Part shown: positions 17,002 through 25,467 of the stretch, piece by piece | Numbering within the stretch: the first letter of the stretch is position 1 | Layout of the letters: every line of letters begins with the position of its first letter | NCBI RefSeq assembly: GCF_006716485.1 | Contig: NZ_VFPD01000003.1 | Span: 183,931-247,930 of the forward strand | Source: Chryseobacterium aquifrigidense | Lineage (GTDB): Bacteria > Bacteroidota > Bacteroidia > Flavobacteriales > Weeksellaceae | Direction of reading: 5' to 3' | Length of the DNA stretch: 64,000 bases | Position numbers and translations under genes: made by a program | Notes under the pieces: generated by a model | Told to the model about the DNA's origin: nothing | Seen by the model: only the letters and a program-made list of their open reading frames with translations | Databases searched by the model: none

Positions 17002-18612
17002 ATGAAGAATTTCAATTTTTTAAAAATACTATTCATTGTATCAATTTGTAATTGTATAGCGGTAAGGGGCGGAAATTTCCATACGGCTAATCCTAAACCT
17101 AAAAAAAGTATAAAATCCAATATAAAGCAAGCAAGACCTAATATCTTATTTATTCCTATTGATGATTTAAGACCTGAAATGGGCTCTTACGGGAATACTG
17201 TTATAAAAACGCCTAATATGGACAAACTTGCCGCAAGAGGAGTTGTTTTTAAAAGGGCATATTGTCAGCAGGCAGTATGTAATCCTTCCAGAGCAAGCCT
17301 ACTAACAGGTCTGAGACCTGATTCTGTGCGTGTATGGGATCTTCAGACAGATTTCAGGAAAAATCTGCCGGATGTAATCACTCTTCCGCAGGTATTCAAG
17401 AATAACGGTTATTATACGGTGGGGATCGGGAAAACCTTTCATAACACTTTACCTGATGATAAATCCTGGAATGAAGAGCTTCATGTAAACGGATATCCTT
17501 TTGATCCGGATGCGGTGTATCAACTGGAGAAAAACAGGATGATTCAGAAAGAAAAGGAGCTCGCCCTTAAGAAAATGGGAAAAGCCAAGCCGGATACTTA
17601 TGGATTTATCTATACAAAGGCCAATTCTGTAGAAATGGCAGATGTTGATGATGACGCTTATTATGATGGTGCGCAAACAACTATGGCCATTCAAAAGCTG
17701 AAAGAATTAAAAGGAAAAGATAAACCTTTCTTTTTTTCGGTAGGATATTACCGTCCACATTTACCATTTAATGGTCCCAAAAAATACTGGGATTTGTATA
17801 ACAGAAACGATATACCACTTGCAAAAAATCAATTCATGCCCGAAAATGCTCCGGAATTTGCCGTACATGGGGATAGTGAACTGAGAGGTTATACAGATAG
17901 ATCAGACCTGCCTTTACCATCGGAAAAACCTTATGATGTGGAAAAGCAAAGGGAACTTCTCCATGCGTATTATGCATCTGTTTCTTATACAGACGCTCAG
18001 ATAGGCAGGCTGTTAAAAGCACTGGATGAATTAGGACTTAGTGAAAATACCATTATTGTATTGTGGGGAGACCATGGTTGGAAACTCGGAGAGCATAACA
18101 GCTGGTGTAAACAGAGTAATTATGAGATCGATACCAGAGTGCCGCTTATTATCAGTGGGGCAGGAGTAAAAGCAAAAGGAAAATCAAGCAATGCTCTTAC
18201 AGAGTTTGTTGATATTTACCCTACTTTATGTGATATGAGCGGAATAAAAACTCCGGATTATCTTCAGGGAACCAGTATGAAACCTCTGCTTGCGGATCCC
18301 GGACATAAATGGAAGACAGCAGCCTACAGCCAGTTTTTATTGGGAAGATATGGAGTAAAAGCCAAAGGAGTGCAAAATGTAGAAAGAATGGGATATGCGA
18401 TCCGTACCGACCGTTACCGATATGTAGAATGGTTCGAATGGAATAAAGAAACTGAAAAGCCTGGCGACTATCTGGCCAGAGAACTCTATGATCATCAAAA
18501 TGATCCTGATGAAAATATAAATATTGCTGAAGAAGTTTCTTCTAAAAAATTAGTCAATCAACTTTCACTGCAGTTGAAAAAAGGATGGAGATACAGTAAA
18601 CCGAGATCATAA
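17002..18612 (+). CDS. Secreted sulfatase, iduronate-2-sulfatase type (second copy)
   Basis: A 536-residue paralogue of the preceding gene. The signature is CNPSRAS with Cys93 as the formylglycine site, with IDDLRPEMG before it and WGDHGWKLGEHN after it. The N-terminus (LKILFIVSICNCIA) is hydrophobic and looks like a signal peptide. The change of Ala to Asn after the key Cys and an insertion around residues 165-195 (QKEKELALKKMGKAKP) distinguish the two copies and suggest different substrates. It lies 23 nt upstream of the maturation enzyme gene. Confidence 0.93.
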   Translation: MKNFNFLKILFIVSICNCIAVRGGNFHTANPKPKKSIKSNIKQARPNILFIPIDDLRPEMGSYGNTVIKTPNMDKLAARGVVFKRAYCQQAVCNPSRASLLTGLRPDSVRVWDLQTDFRKNLPDVITLPQVFKNNGYYTVGIGKTFHNTLPDDKSWNEELHVNGYPFDPDAVYQLEKNRMIQKEKELALKKMGKAKPDTYGFIYTKANSVEMADVDDDAYYDGAQTTMAIQKLKELKGKDKPFFFSVGYYRPHLPFNGPKKYWDLYNRNDIPLAKNQFMPENAPEFAVHGDSELRGYTDRSDLPLPSEKPYDVEKQRELLHAYYASVSYTDAQIGRLLKALDELGLSENTIIVLWGDHGWKLGEHNSWCKQSNYEIDTRVPLIISGAGVKAKGKSSNALTEFVDIYPTLCDMSGIKTPDYLQGTSMKPLLADPGHKWKTAAYSQFLLGRYGVKAKGVQNVERMGYAIRTDRYRYVEWFEWNKETEKPGDYLARELYDHQNDPDENINIAEEVSSKKLVNQLSLQLKKGWRYSKPRS

Positions 18613-18635
18613 AAACTGTAAATATTCAGACAGAG

Positions 18636-19757
18636 ATGATGCTTTCCGTTATAAAAAAAATGATCATTTATACAGGTATATTAAGTTTTGTGTGTTCCTG
18701 TAATAAAGATAAAACCTTAAAGCCCGAGGAAAATAAACCCGGGCACACCTGTATGAATGTACCAAAACGATTGGGTACAACGGATTCTTCTCATATCAGT
18801 TTTAGCGGAACTGCTTCTCTGGAGGGAATGGTGCTTATACCGGGCGGAGAATTTGACATGGGTGGTGATAACAGTCAGGCTGATCCGGATGAATATCCTA
18901 AACACAGAGTAAAAGTTTCTCCGTTTTATATGGATATAACAGAAGTGACAAATGCACAGTTCCGTAAATTTGTAGATGCTACAGGGTATATCACAACGGC
19001 AGAACGTAAACCCGATTGGGAAGAATTAAAGAAAAACCTGCCTGAGGGTACTCCGAAACCTCCGGATAGCTTATTGGTAGCTGCTTCATTAGTGTTTAAA
19101 CCCACAAGTAAACCTGTCAATCTGAATGATTTCAGTCAATGGTGGAAATGGGTAAAAGGAGCTGACTGGAAGCATCCGCAAGGACCGGCTAGCAATATTG
19201 AAGGTAAAGATAATTATCCTGTAGTGCAGATAAGCTGGGATGATGTGCAGGCATATTGTAAATGGTCCGGTAAACGCTTACCCACAGAAGCAGAATGGGA
19301 ATTTGCAGCACGGGGCGGATTAAAAAATAATATTTATCCATGGGGAAATGAACCCATCAATGCAGGAGTTCCTAAAGCGAACAGCTGGGAGGGAAAGTTT
19401 CCTTACCTTAATGAAAAGAAAGACGGCTATATTACCATTGCCCCTGTACAATCATTTAAAGCCAACGGATATGGCCTGTATGATATGGCGGGAAATGTGT
19501 GGGAATGGTGCAGCGATTTATATAATTACGATTACTATAAAAAGCTGGAAGGCAGACTGGCTCTAAATCCTCAGGGTGCCGACAGGTCTTATGACCCTCA
19601 GGAACCGTATAGTGTAAAACGCAGCCTGCGTGGAGGAAGCTTTTTATGCAATGATAGCTATTGCAGTGGATACAGGGTAGCCAGACGCATGAAAAGCAGC
19701 CCTGATACAAGTCTTGAAAACACCGGATTCAGGTGTGTTCAGGATTTTGCTCATTAA
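18636..19757 (+). CDS. Formylglycine-generating enzyme (SUMF1/FGE family), predicted lipoprotein
   Basis: 373 residues with an FGE-sulfatase domain from about residue 62 (GMVLIPGGEFDMGG) to the end (NTGFRCVQD). Both copper-binding active-site cysteines are present, Cys338 and Cys343 in SFLCNDSYC, so it should be an active aerobic FGE that oxidises the sulfatase Cys to formylglycine. The N-terminus is hydrophobic and ends in a plausible lipobox VCSC (Cys22), suggesting action in the periplasm rather than the cytoplasm. It is the third gene of the sulfatase operon. The cysteine pair separates it from the GldK protein at 36322, which shares the fold but lacks them. Confidence 0.93.
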   Translation: MMLSVIKKMIIYTGILSFVCSCNKDKTLKPEENKPGHTCMNVPKRLGTTDSSHISFSGTASLEGMVLIPGGEFDMGGDNSQADPDEYPKHRVKVSPFYMDITEVTNAQFRKFVDATGYITTAERKPDWEELKKNLPEGTPKPPDSLLVAASLVFKPTSKPVNLNDFSQWWKWVKGADWKHPQGPASNIEGKDNYPVVQISWDDVQAYCKWSGKRLPTEAEWEFAARGGLKNNIYPWGNEPINAGVPKANSWEGKFPYLNEKKDGYITIAPVQSFKANGYGLYDMAGNVWEWCSDLYNYDYYKKLEGRLALNPQGADRSYDPQEPYSVKRSLRGGSFLCNDSYCSGYRVARRMKSSPDTSLENTGFRCVQDFAH

Positions 19758-19759
19758 TT

Positions 19760-21421
19760 CTATTGCTGATTATAGAGAATTCTGTAATATTCATCCGCCA
19801 TTCTGTCACTGTTGAAATGATCTTTCACATCATTCATTGCATTATGCTGAATTTTTCTCCATTGGTCAGGACGGTCGTAATAGGTGGGAAGAATTTCGTT
19901 TTCCAGGATTTCATACAATGTATTTAAATCATAATTGTCCTGTTCATAAATGCTCATATTCTGATAATCAGCTTTAGGGACAACGAAGGAGTTTTCACCA
20001 TGCTTGGCAAATTCCGGAATCCAGCCGTCATCTGTGGATAAATTCACAGAACCGTTCATAGCAGCCGTCATACCGGAAGTTCCGGAAGCTTCCCTTGGAA
20101 CTCTCGGATTATTAAGCCAGACATCAGAACCCTGTTTTAAAGACTTGCTTAAAGAAAGTTCATAGCCTGTAAGAACTGCAATATTTTTATGATTTTTACT
20201 TTCTTCCACCAGGGTATTGAACGTAGATATTGCAGAGTAGTCCATTGGGTAAGGCTTCCCTGCCCAGATGATCTGTACTGGATATTTTGGATGATTCAGA
20301 AGTCTGTAGAATCTTTCCTTGTCGTGCAAAAGAAGTTCTGCTCTCTTATAGCCTGCAAATCTTCTTGCCCAGACAATAGTAAATACATTAGGGTTAAATA
20401 AATTTCCTGTTTGATCAGCAACAATACTGAACAGTTTTTTCTTTAAATACTTTTTTCGGAAATCAAAAACAGTGGCATCATTTTCATCCTTTGCATTGTA
20501 TAAAGGTTTATCAGACCAATATTTAAATTCCTGAGCATTGGTAATAGAAGTGATTTCACAGATTCCCGGATATTTATTCCACATGGCTCTGGAAACTACA
20601 CCATGAAGCTGGGAAACTCCATTGGCTATCCTAGCCATTCTTAACGCACAGAGGGAGTGATTGAAACGGTCATCATCAGATCCCTCAATTTTTTTCACTT
20701 CTTCCATGCTGTATCCGGAAAAATAAGACATGTCATAACATAATCTGAAACTATGCTTTTCATTACCTGCCTCCTCAGGAGTATGGGTGGTAAAAACCAG
20801 TTTTTCTTTAACTTTATTAAGATCGCCGTTATATTTTTTCAGAAGATAAAAGGCTGCCGGAAGTCCATGGGCTTCATTAAGATGGTAAACCTCTCTTTCA
20901 ATATTCATTTCATCCAGTAACTTGGCTCCGCCTTTTCCCAATAATATATATTGGGCAAGTTTTGTAGATTCATTGGCATCATACAATTTGTGGCAGATGG
21001 TTTTAGAAACATGATCATTTTCAGGAACATCTGTAGAAAGGAAAAACATGGGTGCCGTATTGAAAATTTCAGGATCAAGGTACCATACTTTTACCCAAAC
21101 CGGAGCACTATGGATTTCGATTTGAAACTTTATTCCCGTGTCTTCAAGAAAACTGTACATTTTTCTCGTCCAAACAGGTTGTAAAGTCTGATCGTGATTT
21201 CTCGCCTGGTCATAATAACCAAATTTCCACAGGATACCGATTCCAATAAGATCCTGCTTAAGGTTATAAGCACTTCTCATATGAGATCCTGCCAGAAAGC
21301 CAAGTCCTCCCGAATATATTTTCAGTACCTGCTCAAGAGCAAATTCCATTGAAAAATAAACAGTCTTTTTTGAATATTGGGGATTGATAGTGTAGGGTAT
21401 TCTGAAATTCCTGAAATCCAT
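19760..21421 (-). CDS. glgP: Alpha-glucan phosphorylase-like protein (GT35) lacking the PLP lysine
   Basis: 553 residues, the short GlgP/TIGR02094-like form. It has YFSMEFALEQVLKIYSGGLGFLAG at the N-terminus, VYHLNEAHG, FTTHTPEEAGN, and a C-terminal ASGTSGM segment. In glycogen phosphorylases the residue after this segment's Met is the lysine that holds pyridoxal phosphate; here it is Thr452 (codon 20066-20068). The protein may therefore not carry out ordinary phosphorolysis, or it may be a related glycosyltransferase. It converges on the FGE gene with only 2 nt between the stops and has its own promoter element (21447-21454). Confidence 0.85.
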   Translation of the reverse strand: MDFRNFRIPYTINPQYSKKTVYFSMEFALEQVLKIYSGGLGFLAGSHMRSAYNLKQDLIGIGILWKFGYYDQARNHDQTLQPVWTRKMYSFLEDTGIKFQIEIHSAPVWVKVWYLDPEIFNTAPMFFLSTDVPENDHVSKTICHKLYDANESTKLAQYILLGKGGAKLLDEMNIEREVYHLNEAHGLPAAFYLLKKYNGDLNKVKEKLVFTTHTPEEAGNEKHSFRLCYDMSYFSGYSMEEVKKIEGSDDDRFNHSLCALRMARIANGVSQLHGVVSRAMWNKYPGICEITSITNAQEFKYWSDKPLYNAKDENDATVFDFRKKYLKKKLFSIVADQTGNLFNPNVFTIVWARRFAGYKRAELLLHDKERFYRLLNHPKYPVQIIWAGKPYPMDYSAISTFNTLVEESKNHKNIAVLTGYELSLSKSLKQGSDVWLNNPRVPREASGTSGMTAAMNGSVNLSTDDGWIPEFAKHGENSFVVPKADYQNMSIYEQDNYDLNTLYEILENEILPTYYDRPDQWRKIQHNAMNDVKDHFNSDRMADEYYRILYNQQ

Positions 21422-21446
21422 AAATGTGGGTTTGTGTTTAAAAAGA

Positions 21447-21454
21447 CAAAGGTA
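21447..21454 (-). promoter_or_regulatory. -7 promoter element for the GT35 gene
   Basis: TACCTTTG on the minus strand matches TAnnTTTG and lies 26 nt upstream of the ATG. No clear TTG -33 was found. Confidence 0.5.
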
Positions 21455-21624
21455 TTAATTATGAAAATAAACTTTACATTAATTAATCGATAAATTAATT
21501 AAAAACTAAGTATCGAATTGTTTTTTTACTTATCTTTAAGAGTGTAAATTTTTGATTATCAAAAACTTTTAATGATGAAAGCCAATGGCTGCATGTGTTC
21601 TTTAATTAAATAAAAAAATCACAC

Positions 21625-22422
21625 ATGAAAAAGACGTTTTCTGAAGAAGATCTGATAAAGAATCTTAGCTTATACTACCTTAATCGGCATTTGAAAAAAA
21701 AGCCAATGGAAAAGTATCACCGTACCATAGATGAATCTCCGCTGCATGACCGTGAAAAGTACAGAAAGAAATCCGAGATTCTTCTTCTCAACTCATTTAT
21801 GCATCATTTCCCCGAAGTTAAATTTGAAGACCTTACCTGCGAGAGCCCAGACTTTATCGCCAAACTCAACGACAAAAAAATTGGAATAGAACTGACCGAA
21901 GTAATCAATCATCTGGAAATGAAAAAAGTAGAAAGTACTTTGAATAAAATGTTCCGTCAGGCAGAAATATTATTAGAACAGGAAGACACTACGAAATATC
22001 GTGGTGTTTATTTTTTAGAATTCCATCCTGAAACAAAATTTGATAACCTGGAAGTGCAGCAGGAAAATATCATCAGTATTTATAAGAGCATTAAAAAAAA
22101 TAAACCTGTAGGCTGTGTAAAAAGTCTGAGGAAATCTTTTCACCGCAGAAATGTTTTTATCACCCATGAGTACAGTATGAATCTGTTTGATGAATTGTGC
22201 TCCGATAAAATTCTGGAACTCATTGAAAAGAAGAACGAAAAATTCCCTTATTACGACACCTCCGTAGATGAATGCTGGCTGGTGATTGTTTCCGATATGA
22301 ATTCTATTGCTTCAAGATATACTTTCATTCAGGATAAAGAACATCTGAAAGAAGTAAAAAGCCCCTTCCATAAAATATTTCACCTGGAAAATCTCTGTGG
22401 AAATATTACAAGTATAAAATAA
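21625..22422 (+). CDS. Hypothetical protein with PD-(D/E)XK-like core
   Basis: 265 residues, cytoplasmic, basic N-terminus (NRHLKKKPMEKYHRT). A stretch Glu73-Ser-Pro75-Asp76-Phe followed ten residues later by GIELTEV (Glu89) resembles the PD-...-(D/E)X(K/T) core of restriction-like nucleases, although the usual Lys is Thr. I do not recognise the family further. It is a single gene in its own transcription unit between the GT35 gene and the T9SS-B adhesin. Possible roles include DNA defence or repair, but this is weak inference. Confidence 0.65.
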   Translation: MKKTFSEEDLIKNLSLYYLNRHLKKKPMEKYHRTIDESPLHDREKYRKKSEILLLNSFMHHFPEVKFEDLTCESPDFIAKLNDKKIGIELTEVINHLEMKKVESTLNKMFRQAEILLEQEDTTKYRGVYFLEFHPETKFDNLEVQQENIISIYKSIKKNKPVGCVKSLRKSFHRRNVFITHEYSMNLFDELCSDKILELIEKKNEKFPYYDTSVDECWLVIVSDMNSIASRYTFIQDKEHLKEVKSPFHKIFHLENLCGNITSIK

Positions 22423-22534
22423 AGCTAATGTCCTGTTATTTTTGGCTATTTTGTTCTTTAATCTGAGATAAGATGAATAATTTTAAAGCAATTGATGTTT
22501 TAATTTGTAATAGTTTAAAATTATTTAGATTTTA

Positions 22535-22564
22535 TTGTTTTTAATTAAAATTGGGTTATATTTG
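22535..22564 (+). promoter_or_regulatory. Promoter for the T9SS type B adhesin gene
   Basis: ATTG with TTG at 22535-22537, 19 bp spacing, then TATATTTG at 22557-22564. The predicted leader is about 50 nt before the ATG at 22623. Confidence 0.6.
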
Positions 22565-22622
22565 ATGGGTGTTGATTATCAATACAATGTGTAACTGATA
22601 TAACCATAAAAACATTAAATCT

Positions 22623-24725
22623 ATGAGAAAACTTTTACTTTTTATACTTCTATGTCTATCTCATACTTTCTATGCTCAGGCTGATTGTGCTACTGCACTC
22701 TCCGTCTGCGGAAATTCAAATATCACGTATAGCCCTACCGGATATGGTAATATAAAGGAATTGGTCAACTCAGGAAGTTGTATAGACTTTACCGGCGAGC
22801 ACAACTCAATCTGGTATAAAATTACAATCGCTACAGGAGGTACCCTTACCTTTGACCTTGTACCCAATAATCCGGATGCAGATTACGACTGGGCAATTTT
22901 TGGTCCGAATGTAACCTGTGGAAGTTTGGGGTCCCCGATACGTTGTAATGCAGCAACCGTTATCGGACCCGGGCCGGCTACAGGATTGAATATGACAAGC
23001 ACAATTTTAAGCGCTGCGGGAGGTTCCCTGACTCCTTATTGTAAATATCTTGATGTTTTACCGGGACAAACTTATTATTTGTTTATCGACAATTGGGTAA
23101 GCAGTACCAGTTCTACAACGGCTCCGTTTTCTTTAACGTGGGGAGGAACTGCAACACTCGCTTCACCATTTACAGATCCGGCTATTCAGACCCAGCCATT
23201 TAATCCTCCCGGAATTCCGGCTGCCAATCCTGCTGATCCAAGAGAAGTGGTCATCTGTTCTGCAACAACTTTATTCGATTTTTCTACATTATCCTCAGGA
23301 ATTCTCAATGGAAATCAAAATTTCGGTGTAAGCTATCACCTGAGTCAGAATGATGCTTTAACAGGCAATAACCCTATCACTGCTCCAATTACTGTAAATA
23401 CAACAACTGTCTATTATTACAGTATCAATTATACCGATCCGGCCAATGCGTCTAATCCGCTTAATAAATGTAAACAGGTCGGAATATTTAAATTTAAAGA
23501 TGGCTCTATTACAGCAAAAAATGCAACATTGACCCAATGTAACAATAATAATGCTGGGACAGCTTTGTTTGACTTAACCACAGCGGATGTTATTGGAAAC
23601 CCAAATGTTACTAAGAAATATTATCCTACAATGGCAGATCTCAATGCTGGAACCAATGAGATAACCAACCCAATGGCATATGTGTCTGCAGAAGGAATAA
23701 TCTATGTAAAGGTAATCTCAGAGTTTGGCTGTACTGCAGTGGCACAGATTACTTTGAAATTTTATCCGGTTGTGGTTGTGAATGAAACAACCCTGAGATC
23801 ATGCTTCATCGAGGCCAGCCCATCTACAGCTTCTTTCAATCTTATCAATGCTTCGGTAACCGGACAAACCAATCCAACCAAAAAATATTATCCTTCATTA
23901 ACAGATGCTGTTAACCAGACCAATGAAATTCTGAATGCCAATAATTACATTGCACCTAATGGATTTGTGTACATAAGAGTTTCTAATTCCCAGGGATGCT
24001 ATAATGTGGCTAAGGTTACTCTAGTGGTTATTCCACCTGTCTATTCTGATAAACTTAAAGATGTGACTATTTGTGCGGAAGACCAAACCACTCTGGATGC
24101 AGGTCCCGGATTTAAAAGCTACGAGTGGAGTACAGGAGCTACTTCACAGACAATTAAAGCAGGAATAGGAGTGTATTGGGTAAAACTTAAAACAGGAGAA
24201 TGTGTTACCACACAAACGGTAAAAGTACTCCCTTCCGAACAGCCTGTTGTTTCCGGTATTGATATTTCGAACAATACAATCACAGTATCTGTATTAGGGG
24301 GAACTCCAGCTTATAGATATTCAATAGATAATATCATCTGGCAGGATTCCAATGTTTTCAATAACCTTTCAAGAGGAGATCATAAAGTATATGTAAAAGA
24401 TGCTTATGATTGCGATCCGATAGAAATAGGAATCGTTGTCCCTAATTTGATTAACGTGATAACTCCTAATGCAGATGGAATAAATGATGTGATTGATTAT
24501 TCAGCCCTGGCAAACAAACAAAACCTGGTCATGAATGTTTTTGATCGTTATGGAAATAAAATCTTCCAGGCAGACAGATCAAATGGCTATAAATGGGATG
24601 GTACTCACGGTGGAAGAAGAGTGCCTACAGGAACATACTGGTATTCTATCACATGGAATGAAAATGATAAAAAAAATACTGCAGTTAAATTCACAGGTTG
24701 GGTATTGGTGAAAAACAGAGAATAA
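22623..24725 (+). CDS. T9SS type B sorting domain-containing surface protein
   Basis: 700 residues. A signal peptide (LLLFILLCLSHTFYAQ) precedes a Cys-containing N-terminal domain (about 20-180) and two tandem repeats of roughly 90 residues (about 300-480, each with TKKYYP and a C-terminal VYIRV/IYVKV strand). The C-terminal domain is that of gliding-motility-associated (CHU_C/type B) cargo: ITPNADGINDVIDY, VFDRYGNKIFQ, KWDGTHGGRRVPTGTYWY. It should be exported through the outer membrane by the T9SS whose core is encoded at 36-41 kb and kept at the surface. Probable adhesin; the ligand is unknown. Confidence 0.9.
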   Translation: MRKLLLFILLCLSHTFYAQADCATALSVCGNSNITYSPTGYGNIKELVNSGSCIDFTGEHNSIWYKITIATGGTLTFDLVPNNPDADYDWAIFGPNVTCGSLGSPIRCNAATVIGPGPATGLNMTSTILSAAGGSLTPYCKYLDVLPGQTYYLFIDNWVSSTSSTTAPFSLTWGGTATLASPFTDPAIQTQPFNPPGIPAANPADPREVVICSATTLFDFSTLSSGILNGNQNFGVSYHLSQNDALTGNNPITAPITVNTTTVYYYSINYTDPANASNPLNKCKQVGIFKFKDGSITAKNATLTQCNNNNAGTALFDLTTADVIGNPNVTKKYYPTMADLNAGTNEITNPMAYVSAEGIIYVKVISEFGCTAVAQITLKFYPVVVVNETTLRSCFIEASPSTASFNLINASVTGQTNPTKKYYPSLTDAVNQTNEILNANNYIAPNGFVYIRVSNSQGCYNVAKVTLVVIPPVYSDKLKDVTICAEDQTTLDAGPGFKSYEWSTGATSQTIKAGIGVYWVKLKTGECVTTQTVKVLPSEQPVVSGIDISNNTITVSVLGGTPAYRYSIDNIIWQDSNVFNNLSRGDHKVYVKDAYDCDPIEIGIVVPNLINVITPNADGINDVIDYSALANKQNLVMNVFDRYGNKIFQADRSNGYKWDGTHGGRRVPTGTYWYSITWNENDKKNTAVKFTGWVLVKNRE

Positions 24726-24742
24726 TAAATAAAACAGATAGA

Positions 24743-24770
24743 AAAAACCACTTCAATTGAAGTGGTTTTT
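24743..24770 (+). terminator. Rho-independent terminator after the T9SS-B gene
   Basis: Self-complementary AAAAACCACTTCAA/TTGAAGTGGTTTTT, 14 bp, followed by T-rich sequence. It argues against a TTG start at 24757 for the next gene. Confidence 0.9.
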
Positions 24771-24810
24771 ATTTTTAAAAGTTTTTAAATTAGATATCAA
24801 AATAGAAAAA

Positions 24811-25401
24811 ATGAAAGACCTGTTTGTAAAACGTTTTGAATACTATAAATCTCTTGGTGATAAAACCTTTGAACAGTTAACAGATGAGCAGATGTTCTGG
24901 CAGTATAATGAAGAAAGTAATTCTATTGCTATCATTGTGAAGCATCTTGCGGGAAACATGCTTTCAAGATGGACCAATTTCCTGACAGAAGACGGAGAGA
25001 AATCCTGGCGTAACCGCGATGGAGAATTTGTCAATACATTTACAACAAAAGAAGAGATTGTTGAATATTGGGAAAAAGGTTGGGCTTGCTTTTTTGATGC
25101 CCTTGAAAAGATAAATGATGATAATATGTATTCAACAACTTATATCAGAGGGGAAGCTCACCCTGTTATTGATGCAGTCCTTCGTCAGTTGGCTCATTAT
25201 CCTTACCATATCGGACAAATTATTTATATCGCCAAAATGATAAAAAATGAAGGATGGAGTACACTTTCAATTGCCAGAAACCGATCTCAACAGTTTAATA
25301 CAGAAATGAAAACCAAATTTTCAAGTCAGGATCCGGATCCTAATTCATCACCCGTTTGTTTTCAAAACAGCCCCGAAGTAAGGGATGAATATAAACAATA
25401 G
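24811..25401 (+). CDS. DUF1572/DinB-like protein
   Basis: 196 residues from the ATG at 24811. The frame is open upstream to a TTG inside the terminator hairpin, which is rejected. The protein shows the four-helix DinB/DUF1572 pattern: SIAIIVKHLAGNMLSRWTNF, then EEIVEYWEKGW, then the histidine-containing helix LAHYPYHIGQIIYIAKM. DinB-fold proteins bind a metal through three His residues and often act as thiol-dependent transferases or stress proteins. No partner is evident: it stands alone between the terminator and the mtaB promoter. Confidence 0.85.
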   Translation: MKDLFVKRFEYYKSLGDKTFEQLTDEQMFWQYNEESNSIAIIVKHLAGNMLSRWTNFLTEDGEKSWRNRDGEFVNTFTTKEEIVEYWEKGWACFFDALEKINDDNMYSTTYIRGEAHPVIDAVLRQLAHYPYHIGQIIYIAKMIKNEGWSTLSIARNRSQQFNTEMKTKFSSQDPDPNSSPVCFQNSPEVRDEYKQ

Positions 25402-25413
25402 ATTGAATCAATC

Positions 25414-25442
25414 TTGGATTCTTATTAAAATTACTATCTTTG
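25414..25442 (+). promoter_or_regulatory. Promoter for mtaB
   Basis: TTG at 25414-25416, 18 bp spacing, TATCTTTG at 25435-25442. The ATG follows 26 nt after the -7 box. Confidence 0.65.
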
Positions 25443-25467
25443 CACCCATAAAATTCAGGAGTAACAA

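Noticed and set aside
24757..24810. Upstream start of the DUF1572 gene
   Set aside because: It begins with TTG inside the perfect terminator hairpin; the ATG at 24811 gives the family N-terminus.
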